Positions 41,448 to 50,816 of a stretch of DNA of 64,000 nucleotides are shown piece after piece (position 1 is the first letter of the stretch; each line of letters begins with the position of its first letter). The notes under the pieces are model-generated. The model saw nothing but the letters and a program-made list of their open reading frames with translations. It ran no database searches and was not told the origin of the DNA. Source of the DNA: Bacteroidota bacterium (GTDB lineage Bacteria; Bacteroidota; Bacteroidia; Chitinophagales; Chitinophagaceae); contig CANGEP010000006.1 in the NCBI GenBank assembly GCA_947452905.1, positions 1-64,000 of the forward strand. Direction: 5' to 3'. The position numbers were made by a program, and so were the translations under genes.

Positions 41448-43607
41448 ATGCGTAATAAAGTAAGTTTGTTATTTTTTTTACTTTGTATTATTAGTCAATT
41501 TTCTTTACAAGCTCAAAATGATTGGCTACTAGATAATAGCCACTATACTGCTAAAATTGCTAAGAAAGAAAATAAAATTATCATTGAGAACGGATTAGTA
41601 CGAAGAACATTTTTGGTTTCCGAAAATTTAGCCTGTATCGATTACACCAATTTAAGTACCGAACAACAATTAATTCGAAGCATTGAACCAGAAGCGCGTA
41701 TCGTAATTAATAAAATAGCATACAATATTGGTGGATTAGAGGGCCAAAAAGAAAAAGCCTATCTCGATTTGAATTGGGAAAAAAATTTACATGCCAATTT
41801 AAAGGATTTTTATTTCACTAAATATACCACCGAAGCAATAGATAGTTTTGTAAACTATACACCAATTACTTGGATGCCTACTGCATATGCTTCAGGGGTT
41901 AAAAAATTTAAAGGCCAACAACTCGTTTTATCCTTTGCCTCTTCTTTGCCTGCTCTTAAAGGGGTCATTGTAAAAGTTCATTATAATATTTATGATGGCA
42001 TTCCACTTATTGCAAAATGGGTAAGTATAGAAAATGGATCCAGTACCATACATATAGATAGGGTAGTGAATGAGGTATTAGGCTTGGTAGAGGAGGAGAG
42101 TGCAGTGGTTGGTAAGCCCGAAGAAATGAAAAAACAACACGGGCTCTATATCGAAACTAATTATGCTTTTAATAACTCAATGCGCTATGATATTAGCGAT
42201 CATACCACGCATTGGGATATCGATTCCTCTTATACATCTCAGGTAAATTACAATTATCAAACACCTTGCTTGTTATCGGTATACCCGGATAAAGCACCTG
42301 GTATTGATTTAGATCCTCATGAAAAATTTAGATCGGTTCGTAGTTTTGAATTATTAATGGATAGTTATGATCGCAGTAGGAGAGGCCTCATGATTAAAAA
42401 AATGTATCGTACCGTAGCACCCTGGGTAACGCAGAATCCTATCTTTATGCATTTGGTGAGTAAGAACGACGAGGAAGTAAAAAACGCAATTGATCAGTGT
42501 GCTGCCACAGGCTTTGAGGCCGTGATATTAAGTTTTGGAAGTCATTTAAATATGGAAGATGTTTCGGAGCAAAATATAAATAAGTGGAAATTACTTGCCA
42601 ACTATGCGCATCAAAAAAATATTTTAATTGGAGGCTACTCCCTTTTTAGTAGTCGTACTATTGGCCCAGAGGAGGATGTAATTGATGCAGTAACAGGAAA
42701 ACCTGGCGGTGCTTTTTTTGGCAATGCACCATGCTTTGGAAGTAAATGGGGACTGGCTTATCGCGATAAAATAATTAACTTTTATACTAAAACAGGGTTT
42801 AATATTTGGGAAAATGATGGTCCCTATCCTGGTGATGTATGTGCTTCCACGCAACATCCCGGTCATAAAGGCTTAGATGATTCTCAGTGGAAACAAATGG
42901 AAATTCAGAAAGGCTTGTATCAAAGCCTAACTAAAATGGGGGTGTACATAAATGCACCCGATTGGTATTTTTTAGATGGTACGCATAAAATTGCAGTAGG
43001 GTACAGAGAAGTAAACTTTTCACTTTCACGTGAACAACAAATAATATTAAACCGTCAAAATATTTTTGATGGCACCCAAGAAAAAACACCATCGATGGGC
43101 TGGGGTTTTGTGCCACTCACTAAATATCAAGGAGGAGGGCTCGAAGCGGTTTTAGAGCCTTTGCAAGATCACTTAAAAGACTATCAACAACTCATGATAC
43201 AATATTTTGGAGCAGGCGTGCAAGCCTGTTATCGTGGTCCAAGATTATATGATACCGAGCTTACTCAAAATATGGTGCGTACTACAATTGATTGGTATAA
43301 AAAATATCGAAATATTTTAAATGCAGATAACATTCCCCTAAGAAGAGCAGATGGAAGAGATTGGGATGGATGGATGCATGTTGATGCCGCAGGAAAAGAA
43401 AAAGGGTTTGTAATGCTTTTTAATCCTACAAATCAAATGATGAGTAGAAAGATAAAAATCCCAATATATTATACTGGCATTAAATTGGAGGCAAAAATTA
43501 CCGATAACAAAGGAGGTTTGAGAAAATACAATGTAAGTAAAGATAATTTTATCGAGTTAGCCGTAGTAATTCCTGCTAAAGGGTATTGTTGGTATTTAAT
43601 ACAATAA
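41448..43607 (+). CDS. glycoside-hydrolase-like secreted protein (alpha-galactosidase-like)
   Basis: A 719-residue exported protein with signal peptide (LFFLLCIISQFSLQAQ). The N-terminal beta-sandwich includes IIENGLVRRTF and LIRSIEPEARIVINKIAYNIGG, as seen in several uncharacterised alpha-galactosidase-like families. A central barrel has FEAVILSFGS, a probable catalytic Asp in WENDGPYPGDVC, and the later acidic INAPDWYFLDG. A C-terminal beta domain ends KGYCWYLIQ. I recognise clan-D-like features but not a definite GH family. It probably hydrolyses an alpha-linked oligosaccharide taken in by this locus. It is the last gene of the rightward group; the leftward quartet converges on it. Confidence 0.5.
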   Translation: MRNKVSLLFFLLCIISQFSLQAQNDWLLDNSHYTAKIAKKENKIIIENGLVRRTFLVSENLACIDYTNLSTEQQLIRSIEPEARIVINKIAYNIGGLEGQKEKAYLDLNWEKNLHANLKDFYFTKYTTEAIDSFVNYTPITWMPTAYASGVKKFKGQQLVLSFASSLPALKGVIVKVHYNIYDGIPLIAKWVSIENGSSTIHIDRVVNEVLGLVEEESAVVGKPEEMKKQHGLYIETNYAFNNSMRYDISDHTTHWDIDSSYTSQVNYNYQTPCLLSVYPDKAPGIDLDPHEKFRSVRSFELLMDSYDRSRRGLMIKKMYRTVAPWVTQNPIFMHLVSKNDEEVKNAIDQCAATGFEAVILSFGSHLNMEDVSEQNINKWKLLANYAHQKNILIGGYSLFSSRTIGPEEDVIDAVTGKPGGAFFGNAPCFGSKWGLAYRDKIINFYTKTGFNIWENDGPYPGDVCASTQHPGHKGLDDSQWKQMEIQKGLYQSLTKMGVYINAPDWYFLDGTHKIAVGYREVNFSLSREQQIILNRQNIFDGTQEKTPSMGWGFVPLTKYQGGGLEAVLEPLQDHLKDYQQLMIQYFGAGVQACYRGPRLYDTELTQNMVRTTIDWYKKYRNILNADNIPLRRADGRDWDGWMHVDAAGKEKGFVMLFNPTNQMMSRKIKIPIYYTGIKLEAKITDNKGGLRKYNVSKDNFIELAVVIPAKGYCWYLIQ

Positions 43608-43627
43608 TATAAAAGGTAAATCCGCTA

Positions 43628-45748
43628 TTAATTAAAAAATACTTCGTCTACAAAAATCCAAGCAGGCGTGCCTTTGCCAGGATGCCATAGGGGTAATTTT
43701 TTTAAATTACGTAAGGTAAGTTTATAATACTTATAGGCCTTCCCTTTATTCATTTTTACTTTAAAAGCCTGTGTTTGATTTATATTAGGCTCTTTGGTAT
43801 AGGCTTTTGTTATGGCTGTAAAATCAGCATTTTGTAAAGTATGAAATTCCTTACCATTCTCACTGGCTTCTACTTGAATGTTTTGAATAGGAAATATATA
43901 ACTAGGTGTATTTATAAGTGCATTAAAAATAATTTCATTAAGGGCAGTGGCCTTTGAAAACTGCATGATAAATTCCATATTCGTTTTGGAATAGCCTAGC
44001 CATTTACCATTACCAAAATTGAGTTCACCTAGTTCATGATCAATAATCGTATGTCCACCCATACCCTTGTATTTAGGGTCGGGTTGAGTAAGTAAAATAA
44101 TAGTGTCGGGACTAAACTCAGATTTATAAAACGATTTTTGCACCAAATCACTAGCTAACCAGCCAGATTTAAACACTTTTGTTTTTAAAGTGGTGTTCTT
44201 GGTTAATACTAATGGTTGAGTATAAGTGGGGCTTGTAATACTATCTGGTTCGCTATCATCCAAAGTATATTTAATGGTTACTCCTTTTAAAAAATGTTTT
44301 AATGGCACATGAATTTGATCTGTAATAATACTACTGTCTTGCTCGATTATGGGTTTGTTTAATTTCATCACCGAATCCTCTAAATTATCTCCCACCGTAA
44401 TTTGTATCCCAGGAAATTTATTTCGAACTGGATCCAAGTCTTTGGGCTTAACGCCATTGGCCCATAATTGAATTTGCTTGAGTTTTGTTTTTTGTAAAAA
44501 GCTGGTTAAAACAGTTGCATCAATGGGCATGCCTGCTATGGAGAGGGATTTAAGCTTTTGTAAACCCGAGATGGCCATTAAATCCTGCATTTTTAATTGC
44601 GTATAGTTAAGATTTAATTTTTCTAAATTTTCGAAACTTGCAAGAATAGCAAGGTCCTCTTTATGTAAGGGTATACTTTGCATATTTATATTCACAATGG
44701 CAGATTGCAAAGGGGCTAAATTTTGTAAAAAAGCTGTTTTATAAAAAGCTCCCTGAAAAAAGTTTACATGAATGGTTGAAGCGCCATGATATTCGTATTG
44801 TACCGAAACATAATTGCTGTTGAACTTTGTTAAATCGGGTTGCTCTTTAATTTTTTCAAAATGAGGAGCTATGTACTTACTCGCCAAAATATATAAACTA
44901 TCTTCTTTGGATAAATCTCTTAAGGCTTTATTTAAATTGCCGCCTAGCTGCATCCATTTGGTTAATATCGAAAGCTCCTCTTTGCTTAATTGTTTTTTAC
45001 CATTGGGGGGCATATGCTTTTCATCAGCCAACGGCAAATGAATACGATCAGTTATTTTATCTCCATGTTTGCCGCCTTTTTGAATAAACTCAATACTGGT
45101 TAATTTTAAGTCTCCTTTTATTTTATCCCCTCCATGGCATCCCACACATTTATCCATTAAAATAGGTTGCACCGCTTTTTTATATACGGTTAATAAAGAG
45201 TCTGGCTTATTGGATGGCGTAATTACTTGCACTTTACTAGGTAGTGCAAGTGCTTCTTTTCCGTGGGTAAGCTGCCCTCCTTTATGCGTAAAAAAAACAA
45301 TTACAATAATAGTGGCAAGCCCGTATAATTTTCGTTGTAAAGGTTGACCATGAAGTATAAAATTTTCCATGAGTACTAAAACCCAAGCCAATAAAGCAAT
45401 ACATAAACCTCCCCATTGATGAGTAATAAGCAATGATGCGTCATACCTACCCCCCATAGAAATAAACACGCCAAGAATAGCTACAAGGCTTGCGAAAAGG
45501 GCGTACAAACGAAAAAGATATTTTTCGGTAATAGTAGGCAGGGTAAATTTTTCATAAAAAAAGCAATTTATACCCACCCCTATGCCAAGCACAATAGGAA
45601 AATGTAAAACAACGGGATGCCATTGCCCTAACCAAGAAAGCCAAGCACCCATACTTAGTTTACTACTAAATACACATAATAAAATCAAGCAAGGATTAAG
45701 TACCCATAAAAGATTTTCGATAAAAGATAGGGCCGTAATTTTTTTCAT
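43628..45748 (-). CDS. membrane cytochrome protein: DUF2231-like helices, heme c domain, LRR-like and beta-sandwich repeats
   Basis: A 706-residue protein. Residues 15-155 contain four membrane helices with HFPIVLG (49-55), as in DUF2231 proteins. Then comes a planctomycete-type cytochrome domain with C201-V-G-C204-H205 in VQPILMDKCVGCHGG. Short leucine-rich repeats follow (ENLEKLNLNYTQL, QKLKSLSIAGMPI). A chitobiase/FN3-like domain (TIKYTLDDSEPDS, SPTYTQPLVLTKNTTLKTKVF) comes next, and a C-terminal discoidin-like sandwich (IQVEASENGKEFHTL). It may anchor a periplasmic electron sink. It is the last gene of a tight quartet with 1-nt spacing to DUF1501. Confidence 0.65.
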   Translation of the reverse strand: MKKITALSFIENLLWVLNPCLILLCVFSSKLSMGAWLSWLGQWHPVVLHFPIVLGIGVGINCFFYEKFTLPTITEKYLFRLYALFASLVAILGVFISMGGRYDASLLITHQWGGLCIALLAWVLVLMENFILHGQPLQRKLYGLATIIVIVFFTHKGGQLTHGKEALALPSKVQVITPSNKPDSLLTVYKKAVQPILMDKCVGCHGGDKIKGDLKLTSIEFIQKGGKHGDKITDRIHLPLADEKHMPPNGKKQLSKEELSILTKWMQLGGNLNKALRDLSKEDSLYILASKYIAPHFEKIKEQPDLTKFNSNYVSVQYEYHGASTIHVNFFQGAFYKTAFLQNLAPLQSAIVNINMQSIPLHKEDLAILASFENLEKLNLNYTQLKMQDLMAISGLQKLKSLSIAGMPIDATVLTSFLQKTKLKQIQLWANGVKPKDLDPVRNKFPGIQITVGDNLEDSVMKLNKPIIEQDSSIITDQIHVPLKHFLKGVTIKYTLDDSEPDSITSPTYTQPLVLTKNTTLKTKVFKSGWLASDLVQKSFYKSEFSPDTIILLTQPDPKYKGMGGHTIIDHELGELNFGNGKWLGYSKTNMEFIMQFSKATALNEIIFNALINTPSYIFPIQNIQVEASENGKEFHTLQNADFTAITKAYTKEPNINQTQAFKVKMNKGKAYKYYKLTLRNLKKLPLWHPGKGTPAWIFVDEVFFN

Positions 45749-45749
45749 C

Positions 45750-47195
45750 CTAACTAATTATTTCATTTACCACATTACCAGCCACATCGGTTAATCGATA
45801 ACGTCTTCCCAAATGTTTGAATGTAAATTTTTCATGATCAACCCCCATCAAGTGCATGACGGTAGCATGAAAATCGTGTACATGCACGGGGAGCTGGGTG
45901 ATATTGTAACCAAACTCATCGGTTTCACCATACACACCAGGTTTGGTGCCACCCCCTGCCATCCAAATGGTAAAGCAACGTGGATGATGATCACGACCAT
46001 AATTATCTTTGGTGAGTTTACCCTGACAATAATTGGTTCTTCCAAATTCACCGCCCCATATAACTAAGGTTTCATCAAGTAATCCTCTTTGTTTTAAATC
46101 TTTTATAAGTGCCGCAGAGGGTTGATCCACATCTTTACATTGTCCAACTAATTCATTCGGTAAATTATTATGCCCATCCCAACCCTGATGATATAATTGT
46201 ACAAATCTTACACCACTCTCCGATAATTTACGGGCTAATAAACAATTGGCTGCATAAGTGCCCGGTAATAAACAATCAGGACCATACATTTTTACGATCG
46301 ACTCGGGTTCGTTTTGCAAGGAAGTTACTTCGGGCACTTCCATTTGCATCCGATAAGCCAATTCGTATTGTTGTATTTTAGTTACAATTTCGGGATCGCC
46401 CATTTCTTTATACGACTGCTCATTTAAGTCGGCAATTTCGTCGAGCATTTTTCTTTTATCGGAGCGATCAATAAATTCAGGGTCGCTTAAATATTTCACA
46501 GGTTCTTCGCCACTGCTAAATTGTACTCCCTGATGTATAGAATCTAAAAAACCATTGGACCATAATTTGGAATACACGCCTTGACCATTGCCTTTGCCCT
46601 TGCTCAATAAAACCGTAAAGGCAGGTAAATTTTTATTCTCGCTTCCTAATCCATAACTAATCCAAGAACCCATACTAGGGCGGTTTCCCACTTGCGCACC
46701 GGTCTGAAAAAAAGTGAGGGCAGGGTCGTGATTAATAGCTTCGGTATACAAAGATCGAATAATACAAAGCTCATCACTAATGCTAGCGATATGTGGAATG
46801 GTCTCGCTAAAATAAGCACCTGTATTTTTATTTTGAGTAAAATTAAATCGAGTACCTGCCAAAGGAAATTTAGTTTGATTGGCAGTCATGCCTGTTAAGC
46901 GTTGACCATTACGAATACTGGCAGGTAAATCTTCGCCATGCATTTGTTGTAGCATGGGCTTATAATCATATAAATCTAATTGAGAAGGTGCTCCATTCTG
47001 AAATAAATAAATAACTCTTTTGGCCTTGGGTGCAAAATGAGGGAGTACATTATTAAATAAATCATCCTCATTTTTGGCATCAAAAATTCCAGGTATCATT
47101 AAAGATCCTAAAGCCATACCTCCTAAACCTAAACTAAGCTTGGATAAAAACTTGCGTCTATTTTGATTTAATCCATGTTCTAAAAATTCGTTCAT
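45750..47195 (-). CDS. DUF1501 family protein (Tat-exported)
   Basis: A 481-residue protein with a RRKFLSKLSLGLGG signal. The DUF1501 domain fills the rest, with RVIYLFQNGAPSQLDLYDYKP, NGQGVYSKLW, IRSLYTEAINHDPA and LVIWGGEFGRTNYCQGK, then GRDHHPRCFTIWMAGGG and FGYNITQLPVHVHDFHATVMHLMG. The fold resembles sulfatase/alkaline-phosphatase-type hydrolases, with metal-site residues (His, Asp) present. DUF1501 is a hallmark of Planctomycetes and Verrucomicrobia, where it is linked to DUF1549/DUF1553 partners. It starts 2 nt from that partner gene's stop here. Function unknown. Confidence 0.82.
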   Translation of the reverse strand: MNEFLEHGLNQNRRKFLSKLSLGLGGMALGSLMIPGIFDAKNEDDLFNNVLPHFAPKAKRVIYLFQNGAPSQLDLYDYKPMLQQMHGEDLPASIRNGQRLTGMTANQTKFPLAGTRFNFTQNKNTGAYFSETIPHIASISDELCIIRSLYTEAINHDPALTFFQTGAQVGNRPSMGSWISYGLGSENKNLPAFTVLLSKGKGNGQGVYSKLWSNGFLDSIHQGVQFSSGEEPVKYLSDPEFIDRSDKRKMLDEIADLNEQSYKEMGDPEIVTKIQQYELAYRMQMEVPEVTSLQNEPESIVKMYGPDCLLPGTYAANCLLARKLSESGVRFVQLYHQGWDGHNNLPNELVGQCKDVDQPSAALIKDLKQRGLLDETLVIWGGEFGRTNYCQGKLTKDNYGRDHHPRCFTIWMAGGGTKPGVYGETDEFGYNITQLPVHVHDFHATVMHLMGVDHEKFTFKHLGRRYRLTDVAGNVVNEIIS

Positions 47196-47197
47196 AG

Positions 47198-49519
47198 TTA
47201 TGATTTAGTAATGGTTTCTTCTAAATTATATAAAAGCAAACAAGTTTTCATGAGGGCAGCTGCCTCTACTAGGTTTTTATTTTTTTGCTGTTGGTATTCG
47301 CCTGTTGCCAATGTTTTTGGTACCAAAGCTTGATGTGCTTTTAAATAATTTTCTTGATTGTTAAAATAGATAAGCAATTTATTTTTTTCGTTGCTATTTG
47401 GAGTTCTTATTAAAATTAATTCAAAAGCTTTTTGAATTTTTTCGGCAGCACTTGTATTTTCGGCACTTAATTTTTGGGCGAGTACTCTGGAAGCTTCTAA
47501 TACAGTAGGGTCGTTGAGCATTGTTAATGCTTGCAATGGAGTATTGGTATTAGAACGTTTGGCTTCGCATTGATCCCTATTGCTGGCATCAAAAATAATC
47601 ATGCTTGGAGGGGGTGCTGTTAATTTAATAAAGGTGTACATGCCTCTTCGATACAAAGCATCACCATGATCTTGTTTATAGGCAGCTAATTGACCACGAC
47701 CCGAAGTGGTACTTTCCCATACTCCCTTGGGTTGATAAGGCTTTACACTAGGGCCACCAATAGATGTATTTAATAATCCACTGGTACTTAAAACCCAATC
47801 ACGAATTAATTCGGCTTTTAAACGAATGCGAGGCGATCTTGCATAATAAGAATTTTCAGGATCTTTCTCTAAATGCTTTTTATCAATTTTACTGGATTGT
47901 GTATACGTAGCGCTACTCATTATTTTTGTAACTAAGTAACGAATGTCCCAGCCGTGTTCCATAAAATCAACAGCCAACCAATCGAGTAATTCAGGATGTG
48001 TAGGAAGTTCTCCTTGTAATCCAAAATCGCCAGATGTTTTTACTAGCCCTTTGCCAAAAAAATCTTGCCATATAAAATTTACAAATACTCTAGCGGTTAA
48101 TGGATTTTTTTTGTTCACGGTCCACTTTGCTAAGCCTAATCTATTGCGCTCATACTTAGTAGTATCATAGGGCATGATGGCATTTATGCCTGCAGGTTTA
48201 ACTTCGGTAGTAGGTGCATCATAACGGCCTCTACTTAACACATAAGTGGGTCTAACCGTATCGCCCATTACAGAAACTTCAAGTTTGCTGGTGTCTTTGG
48301 TATTTAAATAAGCAAAAATATTTTTTCGATCTTCGGCACTAATAAAAAGTTTAGGTGTTTTGGCAGGAGTTGAAATACTTACATCTCCTTCATATCCTTT
48401 TTCTTTACTCATATTAAAAAAGGCGTACAATTGATAATAATCTTTGGCCGAGAAAGGATCGTATTTATGATCATGGCACTGTGCACACTCAATGGTAACG
48501 CCTAGTATGGCTTTTCCATAGGTTCTTGTTTTATCAATATTATTAGTCACACGATATTCTTCTTCAATCACACCCCCTTCTTCGGTGTACTTATGATTTC
48601 TCCAAAATGCCGTGGCTAAAATAGTTTCTTTATTGGCATTGGGTAGTAAATCACCTGCAATTTGTTGCATTAAAAACTCGTCATAATGCATATTGGTATT
48701 AAACGCTTTTATTACCCAATCACGCCAAGGCCATTGAGTTCTTATATTATCATCCTGATAACCATAAGAGTCGGAGTATCTAGCAAGGTCGAGCCAAAGA
48801 ATAGACATTTTTTCGCCATAAGCAGGTTTTTTCATTAACTGCTGAAGCAATTGTGAATACCAATTTTGATTTTGGTTTTTTGTCCATGCTTGCAATTCGG
48901 TATAGGATGGAGGTAATCCATTTAAATCTATATAGGCTCGCTTAATTAAATTTTCTTTACTGGCCTGTTCGTTGGGAGACAAACCTTTCTCTTCCATTTT
49001 TTCGGAAATAAAATAATCAATTTCATTTTTTGCCCAGCTATCATTATTTATTTTAGGAACTGCAATTTTTTGTGGTGTCACAAAAGCCCAATGCTTTTCG
49101 TATTTAGCTCCTTCTTTAATCCATTGCTTAAAAATTTTAATTTCTGCAGCACTTAATTTAGCCAAATGACTTTCGGGCTGCGGCATCATAATATGTGGAT
49201 CCGTAGATTCGATGCGTCTAATGAGTTCACTTTTTTCGGGGCTACCGGGTACGATCGCAAAATGTCCTTTGTTTTTGGTGAGTTCAGCAAAAGCACTCGA
49301 TGGATTATCTAATCTTAATCCCGCTTTCATTTTATTAATATCAGGACCATGGCAAGCAAAACATCGATCTGATAATAAAGGACGAATATCCTTATTATAA
49401 GAAACTGGTTTTTGATTAAAAGTACTATTGCCTGTAAAATAATAAATACTGCTAGCTACAATAAGTACTAACACCATTATTACAATAGTTGTTTTTTTAT
49501 TTTGTAACAAAGTCCACAT
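47198..49519 (-). CDS. PSD1-type cytochrome with DUF1549-DUF1553 (planctomycete-like)
   Basis: A 773-residue membrane-anchored protein: one N-terminal helix (IVIMVLVLIVASSIYYF), a planctomycete cytochrome c domain with DRCFACHGPDINKMK, and LRLDNPSSA. Then DUF1549 (WLDLARYSDSYGYQDDN, TKNIDKTRTYGKA and CAQCHDHKYDPF) and DUF1553 (FVNFIWQDFFGKGLV, GELPTHPELLDWLAVDFMEHGWDI, AKRSNTNTPLQALTMLNDPTVLE). The CAQCH gives a second heme site. Such proteins with DUF1501 are typical of Planctomycetes and believed to act in breakdown of complex sugars, but no mechanism is proven. It overlaps the NHL gene stop by one base. Confidence 0.85.
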   Translation of the reverse strand: MWTLLQNKKTTIVIMVLVLIVASSIYYFTGNSTFNQKPVSYNKDIRPLLSDRCFACHGPDINKMKAGLRLDNPSSAFAELTKNKGHFAIVPGSPEKSELIRRIESTDPHIMMPQPESHLAKLSAAEIKIFKQWIKEGAKYEKHWAFVTPQKIAVPKINNDSWAKNEIDYFISEKMEEKGLSPNEQASKENLIKRAYIDLNGLPPSYTELQAWTKNQNQNWYSQLLQQLMKKPAYGEKMSILWLDLARYSDSYGYQDDNIRTQWPWRDWVIKAFNTNMHYDEFLMQQIAGDLLPNANKETILATAFWRNHKYTEEGGVIEEEYRVTNNIDKTRTYGKAILGVTIECAQCHDHKYDPFSAKDYYQLYAFFNMSKEKGYEGDVSISTPAKTPKLFISAEDRKNIFAYLNTKDTSKLEVSVMGDTVRPTYVLSRGRYDAPTTEVKPAGINAIMPYDTTKYERNRLGLAKWTVNKKNPLTARVFVNFIWQDFFGKGLVKTSGDFGLQGELPTHPELLDWLAVDFMEHGWDIRYLVTKIMSSATYTQSSKIDKKHLEKDPENSYYARSPRIRLKAELIRDWVLSTSGLLNTSIGGPSVKPYQPKGVWESTTSGRGQLAAYKQDHGDALYRRGMYTFIKLTAPPPSMIIFDASNRDQCEAKRSNTNTPLQALTMLNDPTVLEASRVLAQKLSAENTSAAEKIQKAFELILIRTPNSNEKNKLLIYFNNQENYLKAHQALVPKTLATGEYQQQKNKNLVEAAALMKTCLLLYNLEETITKS

Positions 49520-50559
49520 TATACTTTTGAAAATTTATAAGGGTACACTTTTCCCGATGCCCATTGTGCAACATAAATACTTCCTTCCTCATCTACACAA
49601 ACATCATGTGGATGATTTAATATTTTATCGGTTTGAGACATAGCTTGTAATTGTCCATTCACATACAGGGGTTCGCTTCCTCCTAAATTGGAAACTACCT
49701 TATTATTTTTATCTAGGATGGTAATAAAGCCTGAATGTTCGGTATCTAAATTAGGAGATCGCAATACAGCCGCATATAAATAATCGCCTTTTATTACTGG
49801 TCTACAAACGCAGGCACCAGGTAAATGAATAATTTCCTGCAATTGGCCTTCCAAACTAAATCGTTTAAAGGCATTGCGTGTACGATCGGTAATAAGTAAG
49901 CTGGGCTTGCTATTGCGCGTATCTACACAAATACCATGGGCATTGTCAAAATGTGCATCACCCTCGCCTCTGCCTCCAAATACATTTTTTAAATTTCCTT
50001 TTTCATCATAATGCATGATATGTTGTGCGCCATAGCCATCTGCAATATAAAATTCTCCATTAGGCAAAACTGTAGTTTCGGTAGGCACAAAAGCTTCTGG
50101 CTTAGCATACGCCGCAACATCCTTAGGCGCATCAATGGTAAAAATTATTTTTCCATCGATAGTGGTTTTATATACTTGGTGCTTATTGGTATCGGTAATA
50201 AATAAATAGTCATTCTTGCCATCATGTTGTACAGTTAAACCGTGGGCACCTGGAAAATCATGCCCCCAAGTTTCTAAAAGTTTACCACGCTTATCATATA
50301 CAATCACATTGTTTTTTGTTTCATTGGTTAATAAAACAATGCGGCCTTTACCATCTTGAATCATTTCGTGACAATCATTCACAGGGGTGGCATCGGCATT
50401 TAATCTGCCCCATTGTGGATCGAGTGTATACTTCATGTTATTATGACCATATACTGGCCCCTTTGGGCTATTTGCCATTTTTGTTGTTATCATGAGGCTG
50501 AGGGTGGACAAGGAACTGTCCTTTAAAAAAGTTCTTCTTTTCATAGCTTTAGCAGGCAA
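49519..50559 (-). CDS. NHL-repeat six-bladed propeller protein (secreted)
   Basis: A 346-residue protein with a Tat-like RRTFLKDSSLSTLSL signal and a six-bladed beta propeller of NHL type. Blades are seen as GAHGLTVQHDGKNDYLFITD, ETTVLPNGEFYIADGYG, NAHGICVDTRNSKPSLLITDR and NHPHDVCVDEEGSIYVAQWA. Similar to peptidylamidoglycolate-lyase-like propellers, but catalytic residues are not certain. It is the first gene of the quartet and shares a base with the next start (ATG 49519), so translation is coupled. Upstream lies a 257-nt gap with no recognised signal. Substrate unknown. Confidence 0.75.
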   Translation of the reverse strand: MPAKAMKRRTFLKDSSLSTLSLMITTKMANSPKGPVYGHNNMKYTLDPQWGRLNADATPVNDCHEMIQDGKGRIVLLTNETKNNVIVYDKRGKLLETWGHDFPGAHGLTVQHDGKNDYLFITDTNKHQVYKTTIDGKIIFTIDAPKDVAAYAKPEAFVPTETTVLPNGEFYIADGYGAQHIMHYDEKGNLKNVFGGRGEGDAHFDNAHGICVDTRNSKPSLLITDRTRNAFKRFSLEGQLQEIIHLPGACVCRPVIKGDYLYAAVLRSPNLDTEHSGFITILDKNNKVVSNLGGSEPLYVNGQLQAMSQTDKILNHPHDVCVDEEGSIYVAQWASGKVYPYKFSKV

Positions 50560-50816
50560 TCGTTAAATGCCTTTACCAAATTTATTGATTTGCCTTCATA
50601 AAATTTTGTAAAGCGTCATGAAAATTCAAATTGCTTATAAATAACTGATATTCAATAAGTTTAAATTCACATAGCGTACAAAATCTAAGGTAGGTTATCG
50701 CTAACCCTACGGCACATAACAGCTAAATAGTATATTATTGTAACTTCCAAAATGAACTAAACCATTGCTGCATTTTATAATTTGCTTGCCAACCATAAAC
50801 TACTATTCAATTACTA

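Noticed and set aside
50660-50720. gtaggtta/taaccctac inverted repeat before the GH106 gene
   Set aside because: Imperfect, short and not at a promoter-like position; not reported as a site.
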